DNA from: Mycolicibacterium sp. CBMA 226
GTDB lineage: Bacteria; Actinomycetota; Actinomycetes; Mycobacteriales; Mycobacteriaceae
NCBI RefSeq assembly: GCF_009729075.1
Contig: NZ_VTGY01000022.1
Location: 310,001 to 374,000, forward strand
Length of the DNA: 64,000 bases
Reading direction: 5' to 3'
Under the pieces are notes generated by a model. That model was given only the letters and a program-made list of their open reading frames with translations, searched no databases and was not told the origin of the DNA. Of the stretch, positions 1-8,456 are shown in pieces (the stretch's first letter is position 1; each line of letters starts with the position of its first letter). A program made the position numbers and the translations under genes.

Positions 1-591
1 GAGCTCGCCGTCGGTGCCCTGAGCGGGGCGACGGTTCTCGTCGCCGGCGGTGCCGGGGCGGTCGGTAATGCGGCGATCCAGCTGGCTCGGTGGGCCGGCG
101 CCAAGGTGATCACGACGGTGAGTTCGGCCCGCAAGCAGCGCTTGGCCGAAGCTGCGGGCGCCGATCATGTGATCAACTACCGCGAGGACGATGTGGTGTC
201 GGGCGTTCGGGCTGTCGCTCCGGACGGAGTCGACGTGATCGTTGAGGTGTCTCCGGCGGGTAACGCGACCATCGATCGCGACGTCTTGCGGACCGGCGGA
301 GGCGTGAGCATCTATGCCAACGATGGGGGGCCGGAACTGACTCTTCCGATCCTCCCGTTCATGTGGCTGTCCGCCAGCGTTCAGTTCGTCATCCTCTACA
401 CCATCCCCGCCGTCCACCTGGCTGCCGGAGTCCGTGCACTCGATGCCGCCATGCGCGACCGAGCCATCGATGTTGGCGCTGGCCACGGGCTGCCGATTCT
501 GACGTACGGCCTGGACGACATCGCCGCCGCTCACAAGGCTGTTGAAGATGCCGTTGTCGGCAAAGTTCAGCTCGCAGTCAGCGGAGAGTAA
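1..591 (+). CDS. Zinc-independent MDR family oxidoreductase (quinone-reductase-like), 5' end outside window
   Basis: The reading frame is open from the first base, so only the C-terminal 196 residues are present. They contain the Rossmann fold of the medium-chain dehydrogenase/reductase superfamily: the glycine-rich NADPH loop GGAGAVG lies near fragment residue 17, followed by the usual strand-helix pattern and the closing 'AAAHKAVEDAVVGKVQL' signature of the quinone oxidoreductase (QOR) branch. No zinc-ligand pattern is visible in this part. The family reduces quinones or enones with NADPH in the cytoplasm; the substrate here is unknown. The gene ends before a decayed region, so its original downstream neighbours are lost. 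Confidence 0.85.
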   Translation, partial: ELAVGALSGATVLVAGGAGAVGNAAIQLARWAGAKVITTVSSARKQRLAEAAGADHVINYREDDVVSGVRAVAPDGVDVIVEVSPAGNATIDRDVLRTGGGVSIYANDGGPELTLPILPFMWLSASVQFVILYTIPAVHLAAGVRALDAAMRDRAIDVGAGHGLPILTYGLDDIAAAHKAVEDAVVGKVQLAVSGE

Positions 592-843
592 CGCCGGCGC
601 AGACGATGAGGCGTCAACGCGACTCGTCGCGTGGCGCGAAGGGGTCGACCACTCGCGCCAGGGTGCCTACATCGGGGAGTGCGGTCGGGTGCCTGAGCTC
701 TGACGCCCGTGGCCAGGCCAGATTGCGGTGCCTGCCACCAGATTGTCGAATCGCGCTAGGGCGGCTCCTCAGCCAACTGGTCCAGCTCGTACACCCCGCG
801 AGCGCTTCTGTGTCTCGCGAATCCACTGATTCTGCAGCTGGTT
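592..843. other. Decayed DNA with vestige of a pabB start
   Basis: No intact gene. Read on the minus strand, about 722-815 matches the first codons of the pabB-pabC gene that starts at 7596 (VYELDQ..., then RFDNLVAGTAI after a frameshift, against VYEMDQ... and RFDDLVAGTAI). The similarity stops abruptly near 722. This is the downstream remnant of a duplicated tautomerase-pabB segment. Confidence 0.6.
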
Positions 844-1077
844 TCACCAAGTTCTATTCAGCTGCAGCGTCGGCCAGCGACTCGAAGATCGGCCAGGATC
901 GGCCAGGGATTCGCCCCCGACGAACCGCAGATCGGGTTCGCATTCGGTAAGGGAGACTCGGATACGTTCGGGCGCATCGCCAAGCGCTTCTTGCGTGGCG
1001 GCGGTGAGTGCCTGTGCGAGCGCGCGCAATTGTTCAGGTGTGCGCCCTTTCGTCAGAGTCACTTGGATCATGGGCAT
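844..1077 (-). CDS. 4-oxalocrotonate tautomerase family protein, copy 1 with altered C-terminus
   Basis: Small 4-OT family enzyme. Family members use an amino-terminal proline as general base to tautomerise enols such as 2-hydroxymuconate in aromatic meta-cleavage pathways. After Met removal, Pro1, Arg11 (in KGRT) and Arg39 (in ERIRV) are all present. The first 57 residues match copy 2 at 7671-7874. A 10-bp tandem repeat (GATCGGCCAG twice, about 889-908) then shifts the frame, so this copy ends in 20 unrelated residues and is 77 rather than 67 residues long. A GAAGGA ribosome site precedes the ATG. It may still fold, because the hexamer core is intact, but it lies in a decaying duplicate and could be a pseudogene. 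Confidence 0.7.
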   Translation of the reverse strand: MPMIQVTLTKGRTPEQLRALAQALTAATQEALGDAPERIRVSLTECEPDLRFVGGESLADPGRSSSRWPTLQLNRTW

Positions 1078-1286
1078 GGGCTTTATCCTTCATCAAATAC
1101 CGCTGTCCGCAACGGCATTGGGGGAACGGACATCGTGAGATGAACATCAGGCAAGCAGCACCGCAGGTGGTGCTGTCCCACGCCGCGAGTCGCAGGGGGC
1201 TTGGCCCATCTCTTGACGGCATCGTGGCGCGCAGCAGCATTGAGATGAGTGAGTATGACCTTTCGCGGCCAACGCCGAAAAAGGGC

Positions 1287-1303
1287 CTTCCGCATAGCGG
1301 AAG
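1287..1303. promoter_or_regulatory. 17-bp perfect inverted repeat upstream of tautomerase copy 1
   Basis: CTTCCGC-ATA-GCGGAAG is a perfect 7-3-7 palindrome about 210 bp upstream of the tautomerase start. The identical 17 bp recurs at 8186-8202 upstream of copy 2, while surrounding DNA has diverged and lost about 100 bp. This suggests an operator kept by selection or recent duplication. Its form resembles IclR-type operators (inference). Confidence 0.55.
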
Positions 1304-1463
1304 AATGCGGATCAAGCTGCTGCGAAGGGTGGCGTCGCGCGGTTGCAGTCACGGTGAGCAGCTTGCCCCGTATCGCACTGCGAGGCCGAACCGCCTTGTG
1401 TGCCGATACAGCCGGCGGAATCGAGAGGCTTCCGATGGGGCGCCGCCCCGAAGGATAGTGGGG

Positions 1464-1691
1464 TACGACAAATGATGCATCAGCGCTACCGATCCGCTCA
1501 TTTGCGTACACCGCATCGCACGCCGCCTCGGGCATGGCCGTCTCGAACGGGCTGGGGGCACCCAGCCCGTCCGACACGTCCGCTACGGCCAAGATGGCCG
1601 CGCCTGCAGCATTGATGTATCGGAACCGCCCGCCGCGATCAACAACTGCGAGTCCTGCGGCGATTGCCTCAATGATCGACCCGTCGGCCAT
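1464..1691 (-). pseudogene. N-terminal fragment of a PAS-domain protein
   Basis: From an ATG at 1691 with a weak GGAG upstream, about 76 residues read as the start of a PAS sensor domain (AIAAGLAVVDRGGRFRYINAAG pattern: hydrophobic strand, G-R-F/Y-I-N-A turn). Beyond that the frame runs into sequence that is clearly the non-coding leader shared with the second tautomerase copy, so the output domain is missing. I read it as a truncated sensor or regulator gene. It sits between the dihydrodipicolinate-synthase-like gene and tautomerase copy 1 and may once have regulated them. Confidence 0.5.
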
Positions 1692-2005
1692 TTTCCGTTG
1701 GACCTACTTCTACTCCTGCGGTCGTTGATTGCATCGAAATCTGCTGCGTGGCTGGACCTTCGACCGGCACCGTCACGACCCGGGCCGACGGTGCGATGAT
1801 CGCCCGCCCGTGTGCGTTGGCGCGAAGGTCTAACCGAGGGGCTCGCGGCCGATATGGAAACCGTTCAGACCGAACTCTGGGATGCCCCACAGCACGATAT
1901 TCGCTGAGCGCCGACATGCCAGCCACGCCGGCGAGCTGGTCTAGACGTCCCCGTTGTTGTCGGGAGGCTCCGTGGACAGTGATCGACGGCGAAGGCTGTG
2001 CGAGA
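1692..2005. other. Intergenic, no intact gene
   Basis: I see no intact gene. On the minus strand about 1845-1915 there is a short open stretch ending in a stop (NIVLWGIPEFGLNGFHIG...) that looks like the tail of a lost protein, but I cannot name it. Confidence 0.35.
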
Positions 2006-3025
2006 TCACGCCGGGTTTCGTCCGACGAAAAACTCTCGAAACGGATCCATGCTGGGCGCGAGTCCGGAGTCGATAAGGCCCTTGCGAAGGGCGAACATCT
2101 GACCATCGTGGATTCGCTGGGTCGGCTGGCGGAGAGGGCCACCGTTGTAGCCCTGGAGCCATCCCTGGAACTTCCAGGCCTGGCGATTGATGAAAGCCCC
2201 TCCGTGGAGAGACGGGGCGAGTGCCGCTTTTGCTTTGCGCGCCGGGTGGGTTTGCCAGAAGATCTCGGTGGCGTCATCGAGCTTACCGTCGCGGAGCAGG
2301 TTCATGACGCGAGGGATCACGGGTCCGTAGAACTCATGGTCGCTGGTCGCCGACAACTGGATCGGGATTAGCTGGGAGAGGGCGATGAGATCGCTCTCGA
2401 TTGGCATCGATATCACTACTTCCTCGCCGAACAGGCGATGGCATTCGATGGCGCCCTGGATGTAGGGAAATCCGCCCTCCGCCTTGATGACTGCGATGTT
2501 CGGGCAGCCGTCGAGGAGCTTGTGAATCAACGTAGCTGGGATGTCCGAGGGATGGATGCGAGGACTGAAGCCCCACAGATACATCGGGAAGAGGATGACG
2601 GCCAGATCCGTGGCATCACACACGGCTTTGGTGTAGTCGTAGATTGCCTGCTCGGACTCAGGGTAGAAATTGGGCGGGTAGGACAGCAGAACCAGCTGTG
2701 CGCCCGCCGCTTCAGCGCCCTGGACGGCCTCGATGTTGTCGGCGAGGGTGCTCCAACTCCCATGGTGCACGATGAGAAGATCGTCGCCCGCCTCGGCCTT
2801 CGCGATCCGCACGAACTCGAGGTATTCGGGCAGCGTGATGTTGACTTCGGACACTGCGAGCGTTCCGAGGAATCCGTGCTCTGTGGCGCGTCGAATATCG
2901 TGCCGGATTCCGGCCTCGTTGATCGACTTCAGGTCGGCTGTGAATGAGGGAATGGTGCAGTTGATGGCACCGACGAGCTTCTCACGGGCCCACGAGCGTG
3001 CCTCGGTTCGGGTGTAATCGGGCAT
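2006..3025 (-). CDS. Dihydrodipicolinate synthase/N-acetylneuraminate lyase family protein
   Basis: A class I aldolase-fold (TIM barrel) enzyme of 339 residues, a little longer than the usual 290-310. The Schiff-base lysine is in the IAVIKAEGG strand, and the partner tyrosine is probably in FPMYLWG. Family members are aldolases, dehydratases or deaminases acting through a pyruvate-type imine. The start ATG lies 45 bp after the aldehyde dehydrogenase stop, making it the last gene of a leftward operon. With an adjacent semialdehyde dehydrogenase and an ornithine-cyclodeaminase-family protein, it recalls hydroxyproline or sugar-acid routes, in which a family member makes 2-oxoglutarate semialdehyde. 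True DapA is unlikely given the poor match around the active site. Confidence 0.75.
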   Translation of the reverse strand: MPDYTRTEARSWAREKLVGAINCTIPSFTADLKSINEAGIRHDIRRATEHGFLGTLAVSEVNITLPEYLEFVRIAKAEAGDDLLIVHHGSWSTLADNIEAVQGAEAAGAQLVLLSYPPNFYPESEQAIYDYTKAVCDATDLAVILFPMYLWGFSPRIHPSDIPATLIHKLLDGCPNIAVIKAEGGFPYIQGAIECHRLFGEEVVISMPIESDLIALSQLIPIQLSATSDHEFYGPVIPRVMNLLRDGKLDDATEIFWQTHPARKAKAALAPSLHGGAFINRQAWKFQGWLQGYNGGPLRQPTQRIHDGQMFALRKGLIDSGLAPSMDPFREFFVGRNPA

Positions 3026-3070
3026 TCAAAAATCCTTTCGGTGAGTAAAACAAGCGCTGCACAGCAGCGA

Positions 3071-4564
3071 CTATCGGGCGCCGGCGCCTTCCCAGGCCAG
3101 ATACTTGACTTCTAGGTATTCATCGATGCCGTAGATCGATCCTTCGCGACCCAGGCCTGATTGCTTGACGCCGCCGAAAGGCGCCACCTCATTCGAGATG
3201 AGACCCGTGTTGATTCCGACCATGCCGGCTTCGAGTGCCGCCGACACGCGCCAGATTCGTTCGGCGTCGGGGGTGAAAACATAGGCAGATAAACCGTATT
3301 CGGTGTCGTTTGCCATCGATACGGCATCGTCTTCGGACTCGAAACGAATGAGGGGAGTTACGGGGCCGAACGTCTCCTCACGTGTGATACGCATGGTGGA
3401 GTCGACCTCGGTCAGAACGGTCGGCTGGTAGAACAGCGGCCCTCGTTGGTGTCCCGAGCCCCCGATCAGTACCCGTGCACCGCGGTCGACCGCATCCCTC
3501 ACGTGCTCCTCGACCTTCCTGATCGCCGCCGCGTCGATCAGGGGTCCCTGTTGCACGCCCGGCTCGAGACCATCACCGATCATGAGCTCGCCGACCTTCT
3601 CAGCCAGGGCGCTGGCGAATCGGTCGTAGATTCCGGCCTGGACGTAGACCCGGTTCGCGCTGATGCACGCTTGACCGGTGTTGCGGTATTTGGTCGCGAT
3701 CACCCCGGACACCGCATTGTCGACATCGGCGTCATCGAAGACGAGAACCGGTGCGTTGCCGCCCAGCTCCATGGAGGTCTTCTTGACCGTTGCCGCACAC
3801 TGCGAGAGGAGCAATCGGCCGACCTCGGTCGAGCCAGTGAACGAGAGTTTTCGGACAACCGGGTTGGTCGTCAGTTCCGCTCCGATGCGCTCGGCGTCGC
3901 CGACGACAACACTGAGCACCCCTGCCGGGATACCGGCGCGGTCGGCGAGCTCGGCGAGAGCCAGTGCGGTCAACGGTGTCTGCTCGGCGGGCTTGACCAC
4001 CATCGTGGCACCTGCGGCCAGTGCGGGAGCAGCCTTGCGGGTGATCATCGCTGCCGGGAAGTTCCACGGTGTGATCGCTGCGCAGACTCCGATCGACTCG
4101 CGGAGTACGACCACTCGACGCGACGGTTCGGGAGCAAGGAAGACGTCTCCGCGTACGCGCTTGGCCTCCTCACTGAACCACTCGATGAACGAGGCAGCGT
4201 AGGAGATTTCCCCACGTGCCTCATCAAGCGGCTTCCCTTCCTCGGCCACGATGAGTCGTGCGAGATCGTCCGCGTTCTCGGTAACCAAGTCGAACCACCG
4301 CCGAAGAATCGTCGCTCGGTCTTTCCCCGATCGGGCGCGCCATTGACGCAGCGCGCGATCAGCCGCTTCGAGTGCGCGGCGGGTGCCGGCGCGTCCCACA
4401 GTTGCCACTGAGGCGATGTGCCGGCCCGTCGACGGGTTGACGACCGAAAGCGGTTCGTCGGTCCCCTCCACGGACCATGAACCATTGATGTACGAACCCG
4501 TCCGCAGGAGGGTCGGGTCGTCGAGGAAGACGGCGGTTGTTGGCGCGTTCACGCTAGGACTCAC
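3071..4564 (-). CDS. NAD(P)-dependent succinate-semialdehyde-type aldehyde dehydrogenase
   Basis: A full-length 497-residue aldehyde dehydrogenase. It shows the coenzyme motif SFTGSTEVG, the general base in MELGGNAP, and the nucleophilic Cys in RNTGQACIS, followed by the EETFGPV and FGGVKQSGLGREG signatures typical of GabD-like enzymes. It oxidises short semialdehydes to dicarboxylates in the cytoplasm; succinate semialdehyde or 2-oxoglutarate semialdehyde are the likeliest substrates. The GTG start overlaps the stop of the upstream cyclodeaminase-family gene by four bases (GTGA), so the two are translationally coupled. Gene order suggests it oxidises the product of the neighbouring dihydrodipicolinate-synthase-like enzyme. 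Confidence 0.85.
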   Translation of the reverse strand: MSPSVNAPTTAVFLDDPTLLRTGSYINGSWSVEGTDEPLSVVNPSTGRHIASVATVGRAGTRRALEAADRALRQWRARSGKDRATILRRWFDLVTENADDLARLIVAEEGKPLDEARGEISYAASFIEWFSEEAKRVRGDVFLAPEPSRRVVVLRESIGVCAAITPWNFPAAMITRKAAPALAAGATMVVKPAEQTPLTALALAELADRAGIPAGVLSVVVGDAERIGAELTTNPVVRKLSFTGSTEVGRLLLSQCAATVKKTSMELGGNAPVLVFDDADVDNAVSGVIATKYRNTGQACISANRVYVQAGIYDRFASALAEKVGELMIGDGLEPGVQQGPLIDAAAIRKVEEHVRDAVDRGARVLIGGSGHQRGPLFYQPTVLTEVDSTMRITREETFGPVTPLIRFESEDDAVSMANDTEYGLSAYVFTPDAERIWRVSAALEAGMVGINTGLISNEVAPFGGVKQSGLGREGSIYGIDEYLEVKYLAWEGAGAR

Positions 4565-5550
4565 TTCTGGACGGGAGGGAACATGACGGGCAATTCGGCT
4601 CCGAGACCGCGTGCACGGGCCAGCCGTAGGCTCATGCTCGCGATCGCGATGTCCTGAACGGCCGACCCGACTGACTTGTAGACGACGATGTCGCTGTGAT
4701 GCCGGCGCCCGGAGATTGCGCCGCTGACCACATCGGCCAATGCCACTGTCTTGCTGGCGATCTCGACACCATCAGCGATCGCTGCAAGCGCATCGCCGGT
4801 GTCGTGCAGCACCTCGGCGACCATATCGGCCACAACGAGATCGGCACGGGCCCAGACATCCGAGTCGACCTCGCGCTGCTCGGGGAGCGTGGAGCCGATC
4901 GAGATCACAGTCGAGCCGGGCGTGAGCCACGCGCCGTGCAGTACAGGCGTTTCGTCTCGTGACCGCGCCGCGCAGAGCGTGACGTTCGCGGACACGACAG
5001 CATCCCCGGCATTGTCGGCGGCCGTGATGGTGAGGCCGAGGTCAGCGAGTTCGGCGATGAACCGGGCGCGGCTCTCGGCACGTGGACTCCACACACGCAC
5101 TGAGGACAACGGGCGGGCGGCAGCCAGGGCTCGGACGTGGTTCTTGGCTTCAAATCCCGACCCGATGACCGCGAGTTCGAGTGGACCCTCTGGGGCCAGC
5201 AAATCTGCAGCGAGCGCCGAGGTCGCCGCGGTGCGAAACCCGGTCACTGACTGGCCATCGAGCAGTGCCACCAGTTCCGCGGTCTGCTCGTCAAACAGGG
5301 GGATCAGGTAAGACGCGGCCTGTGCCTTGAGGGAGACCGCGATCAGTTTCGCGCCCATGACGCCGGCGTCCGCCGACACGCCTGTCAGGCTTCGCAGCCA
5401 GCTCTGGTTCCCTCGGGCCATCGTCCGTTCGGGATAACGGGAACCCGCAACGTCACCGGAGTAGGCATCGCGAAGGGCTTTGATCGCCGCGGACCACTCG
5501 AATACGTCGCGAATTGTCTCGTCGTCGAGCACCAGAGTCATCGTTTGCAC
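4561..5550 (-). CDS. Ornithine cyclodeaminase/mu-crystallin family protein
   Basis: A 329-residue member of the ornithine cyclodeaminase family, with the dinucleotide-binding segment LAVIGSGFEAKNHVRAL near residue 130, a Lys-bearing MGAKLIAVSL strand, and the family's characteristic GQSVTGFRTAATSALAADLLA helix. Members include ornithine cyclodeaminase, alanine dehydrogenase, ketimine reductases and pyrroline-2-carboxylate reductases, so the reaction cannot be fixed from sequence. It is coupled to the aldehyde dehydrogenase (four-base overlap) and lies 186 bp after the pabB-pabC stop. The operon context makes a ketimine or cyclic imino acid reductase role attractive. Confidence 0.8.
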   Translation of the reverse strand: MQTMTLVLDDETIRDVFEWSAAIKALRDAYSGDVAGSRYPERTMARGNQSWLRSLTGVSADAGVMGAKLIAVSLKAQAASYLIPLFDEQTAELVALLDGQSVTGFRTAATSALAADLLAPEGPLELAVIGSGFEAKNHVRALAAARPLSSVRVWSPRAESRARFIAELADLGLTITAADNAGDAVVSANVTLCAARSRDETPVLHGAWLTPGSTVISIGSTLPEQREVDSDVWARADLVVADMVAEVLHDTGDALAAIADGVEIASKTVALADVVSGAISGRRHHSDIVVYKSVGSAVQDIAIASMSLRLARARGLGAELPVMFPPVQK

Positions 5551-5736
5551 CGTCCTGATCCTTCACGTCATCCTTCATGTTGGCGCGCCGGCTCATTGCT
5601 CGTGCCAATTGGCCGCCGCACGCTCGTGGCTTTAAATGCTCGCCGCCACAACAGGTTAGGAGCGCCAGGGGCCGGTGACAAACAGTCTCTGCGGCTGATT
5701 CAGTATTGATTTCATCGATGGTTCGATGTCGGTCAA

Positions 5737-7596
5737 TCATGCGAGTCGCCGAGCTGCCGGCGGTTGGACTACGCGTTTATCGGTTGCTCTCGTGTCGTTG
5801 AGCAGAGTCGCCGAACACCAACCCTTGACAGCGCTGACCAGAGCCAATTCGTCAGCCTGAAGGAGGTCGGATATGTGCAGCGTTCGTTCGCGGAGCCGGC
5901 CATCCTCGATCAGACGGCCACGTTCAACGCCGGCGAGGCAGCCGCTGCTGACCGGGGGAGTCCACCATTGACCGTCGAGCGCGACGGCGAGGTTGGCTGT
6001 GCATGCCTCAGTGAGTTGACCGATGTCGTTGACGATCAGGACGTCGTCGGCGTTCGGGTGTCTGTTGAGTCTGGACACGTATGGCTGGCGCAGGCTCGTC
6101 TGGTGAAGTGGCCAGCGCGACGTTGAATCGATCGGCTGAGAATCGACGGCGAGTACGACTCGTCGGCCGGGCCATGTCGGCAGCCGCTCGATCTCGATCT
6201 CGAGTCCACCATCCCGAAACAGGCGCAGCCTGACTTGGACGTTGTCAAGGCCCTTCAACCGCTTACACGTCTGTGTTCGTACGTTGTCGGGGTCGATTTG
6301 GAAGCCGAAATACTTCGCCGAGTCGACCGCGCGCGCGAGGTGACGTTCGAAGGAACGCAAGCCGCGATGTGTATCGTGCCGCATCGTCTCGATCAGGTGA
6401 AAGTCTTCAGTGCCATGACTGAGAATGCGGGTCTTAGTCAGCAGCTCTTCGAATTCTGCACGAGGATCAGAATCCCAGGTAATTCCGCCCCCAGTGCCAT
6501 AACTTACGGTCCGCCGAGTGCGATCTATCAACGCGGTGCGGATCGCAACGGAGAAGCGTGAGCGGGGTCGGCTTCCGTGTTGGAGCGGCGGCGCGACGAC
6601 GCCGATTGCGCCACAGTAGATGCCCCGCGGTCCGTCCTCTAATTCTGCGATCAGTTCCATTGTTCGTGCTTTTGGTGCGCCCGTTACCGAGCCGCAGGGG
6701 AACAGTGCCCGGAAAACATCAGCCAGGCCGATGCCAGGGGGGAGTTCGGCAGCGACATCGGAGGTGAGTTGATGCACGGTCTCATAGCGTTCGGCACAGA
6801 GTAGCCGAGGTACCGAAACGGTGCCTGACTTTGCAATCCGAGCGAGGTCGTTCCGCACGAGATCGACGATCATGATGTTTTCTGCCCGCTCTTTTGGGCT
6901 GTTCCGCAACTCCTCTACAGCGACCGCGTCTTCAGCAGTGGTGCGGCCGCGCCGTCGCGTGCCTTTCATGGGACGCATCGTGATTCGAGCACCGTCGGTT
7001 TCGAAGAACAGCTCGGGACTGGCACTGACCACTACGAATTGTCCGGTGTCCAGGTATGCGTTATATGCGCCGCGTTGTGCCAGAGCGAAGTTGCGATAAA
7101 GCCCTGTAGGCGTACTGTCCAGCCGGCCGGTCAGCCTCGTTGTGAGGTTGCATTGGTAGGTTTCGCCGGCCTCGATGCGCTGGCGCACTGCCTGGACAGC
7201 ATACGCGTGGGAAGCCGCGTCCCATGCCTGCTTCCAGTCAACTTTGACAGTACTTCCATCGTGGGAATCTGTCTTCAGCTCGTAGCCTATGACTGGCATG
7301 TCGGCGGGAGGTTCAGCGATTCCGAACCAGGCGAACGGTAGACCCTGAACTCCGGCGTTCACTGCCAGATCGGGATCGAGTCCATTAGCGGCTTCGTATG
7401 TGACGAACCCAAACGCCCAACGCCCTTCGGTTGTAAGGGTTTCGACTAGATCGAGAATTTCGTCGACCTGTTCGGGCAGCTCAGCTACTAATACACGCTC
7501 AACGGAACCGAATTGGATTGCGGTACCTGCCACCAGATCATCGAATCGTGCGCACGGCGTTCCTGCTGTCCACTGATCCATCTCGTATACCCCCAA
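5737..7596 (-). CDS. pabB: Aminodeoxychorismate synthase component I fused to a class IV aminotransferase-like domain
   Basis: A 619-residue fusion. Residues about 10-390 form the chorismate-binding domain, with the PabB-type nucleophilic lysine in RPMKGTRRRG and the signatures VDLVRNDLARIAKSG and CGSVTGAPKARTMELI. From about 395 onward it resembles aminodeoxychorismate lyase (PabC). In that half, the position expected to carry the PLP lysine (HKTTRR in relatives) reads HQTSLR, with Gln at residue 499, so lyase activity is doubtful. It would normally make p-aminobenzoate for folate from chorismate with glutamine amidotransferase help. Here it lies in a catabolic-looking operon, 74 bp after tautomerase copy 2. 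The start could also be the ATG at 7581. Confidence 0.85.
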   Translation of the reverse strand: MGVYEMDQWTAGTPCARFDDLVAGTAIQFGSVERVLVAELPEQVDEILDLVETLTTEGRWAFGFVTYEAANGLDPDLAVNAGVQGLPFAWFGIAEPPADMPVIGYELKTDSHDGSTVKVDWKQAWDAASHAYAVQAVRQRIEAGETYQCNLTTRLTGRLDSTPTGLYRNFALAQRGAYNAYLDTGQFVVVSASPELFFETDGARITMRPMKGTRRRGRTTAEDAVAVEELRNSPKERAENIMIVDLVRNDLARIAKSGTVSVPRLLCAERYETVHQLTSDVAAELPPGIGLADVFRALFPCGSVTGAPKARTMELIAELEDGPRGIYCGAIGVVAPPLQHGSRPRSRFSVAIRTALIDRTRRTVSYGTGGGITWDSDPRAEFEELLTKTRILSHGTEDFHLIETMRHDTHRGLRSFERHLARAVDSAKYFGFQIDPDNVRTQTCKRLKGLDNVQVRLRLFRDGGLEIEIERLPTWPGRRVVLAVDSQPIDSTSRWPLHQTSLRQPYVSRLNRHPNADDVLIVNDIGQLTEACTANLAVALDGQWWTPPVSSGCLAGVERGRLIEDGRLRERTLHISDLLQADELALVSAVKGWCSATLLNDTRATDKRVVQPPAARRLA

Positions 7597-7670
7597 GAGT
7601 GGACGTTGAATTTCGCGGATTAACCGATCTCGCAGCCGGTTTCACCGAATCCTCTGCTGTTACTCGGCGG

Positions 7671-7874
7671 TCAGCGGCGGCCAGCGGCTCGAAGCTCTGC
7701 CATAGATTCTCCCCCGACGAACGATAGATGAGGTTCGCATTCGGTGAGGGCGACTCGAATGCGCTCAGGCGCAACGCCAAGCGCTTCTTGCGCGGCGCCA
7801 GTGAGCGCCTGAGCGAGTGCGCGCAATTGTTTGGGTGTGCGCCCCTTGATTACGGTCACTTGGATCATGGGCAT
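7671..7874 (-). CDS. 4-oxalocrotonate tautomerase family protein, copy 2
   Basis: A 67-residue 4-OT family tautomerase, close to the family norm. Pro1 (after Met removal), Arg11 in KGRT and Arg39 in ERIRV are conserved, as is the closing FVGGESMAEL segment. It isomerises enol/keto acids of aromatic breakdown in related systems. A clear GAAGGAG ribosome site precedes the ATG. It is the first gene of the leftward operon with pabB-pabC. It is the intact partner of the altered copy at 844-1077, with similarity extending about 330 bp upstream and into the pabB start. Confidence 0.85.
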   Translation of the reverse strand: MPMIQVTVIKGRTPKQLRALAQALTGAAQEALGVAPERIRVALTECEPHLSFVGGESMAELRAAGRR

Positions 7875-8456
7875 CGGTTTTCTCCTTCATCAAATACCCG
7901 CGCCCGCAACGGCATCGGGGGAACGGACAACGCGTATTGAACATCGGCATTTGCCCGCCATGAAGCTTGGCCGAGAATGAGCCACCTGCGTGAAGGCGTC
8001 AACTCTCCTCTTTCTCGGTACATATGGATGGGGTTTCGCCTCGGTACTGCGACGCGCAAGTGCCGCAGGGTGCTGCTGCCTCACGTCTTAGGCCACAGGA
8101 ACTTCGCCCCCCTCCTCGCAGCCTTAGTGCGGCACAGCATTGTTGAGGTGAGTATGGCCCTTGGCTGCTAACGCCGTAAAAGGGTCTTCCGCATAGCGGA
8201 AGGAAGCGGGCAACGCTCATGCGTGGCTCGCTGCCCACGGCCGGCTCGGCGTATGCCGACAAGACCATCGACTTCTGCCTGCCAATGACTTGGTCTGCTC
8301 CGACGGCGACGTCTGGGGGCGTGCACCGCCTATGTCCAGACAGGCATGGTCGACCAAGCGGCCTCTCTGGCCGCGAGTCGACTGTGATCGGCTGGTCCAG
8401 CTTGTGAACGGTTGTAGGTTGCATTCTCCGTGTCGTTTTGCATTTTGATTTGTCAT
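7875..8456. other. Long leader region upstream of tautomerase copy 2
   Basis: No convincing coding region. It aligns with the region upstream of tautomerase copy 1, apart from about 100 bp missing from copy 1. It contains the 17-bp palindrome at 8186-8202 and leads up to the 22-bp palindrome at 8457. Confidence 0.5.
8186..8202. promoter_or_regulatory. 17-bp perfect inverted repeat upstream of tautomerase copy 2
   Basis: Same CTTCCGC-ATA-GCGGAAG palindrome as at 1287-1303, about 310 bp upstream of this tautomerase start. Perfect conservation between two diverged copies supports a protein-binding site. Confidence 0.55.

Larger units (their letters stand above)
722..1303. repeat. Decayed direct duplicate of 7518-8202
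   Basis: Covers the pabB start vestige, tautomerase copy 1 and the leader with the 17-bp palindrome. It aligns with 7518-8202 in the same orientation. Differences include a 10-bp tandem insertion and about 100 bp missing from the leader here. Confidence 0.75.

Noticed and set aside
606..950. Open frame of 114 codons on the plus strand
   Set aside because: It is antisense to the tautomerase copy and the pabB vestige, arginine/serine rich and without family resemblance.
1034..1315. Minus-strand frame with RILPLCGRPFFGV, similar to a frame at about 8150-8220
   Set aside because: The similarity comes from the duplicated leader DNA and the CTTCCGCATAGCGGAAG palindrome; the two frames diverge with indels, so coding conservation is not supported.
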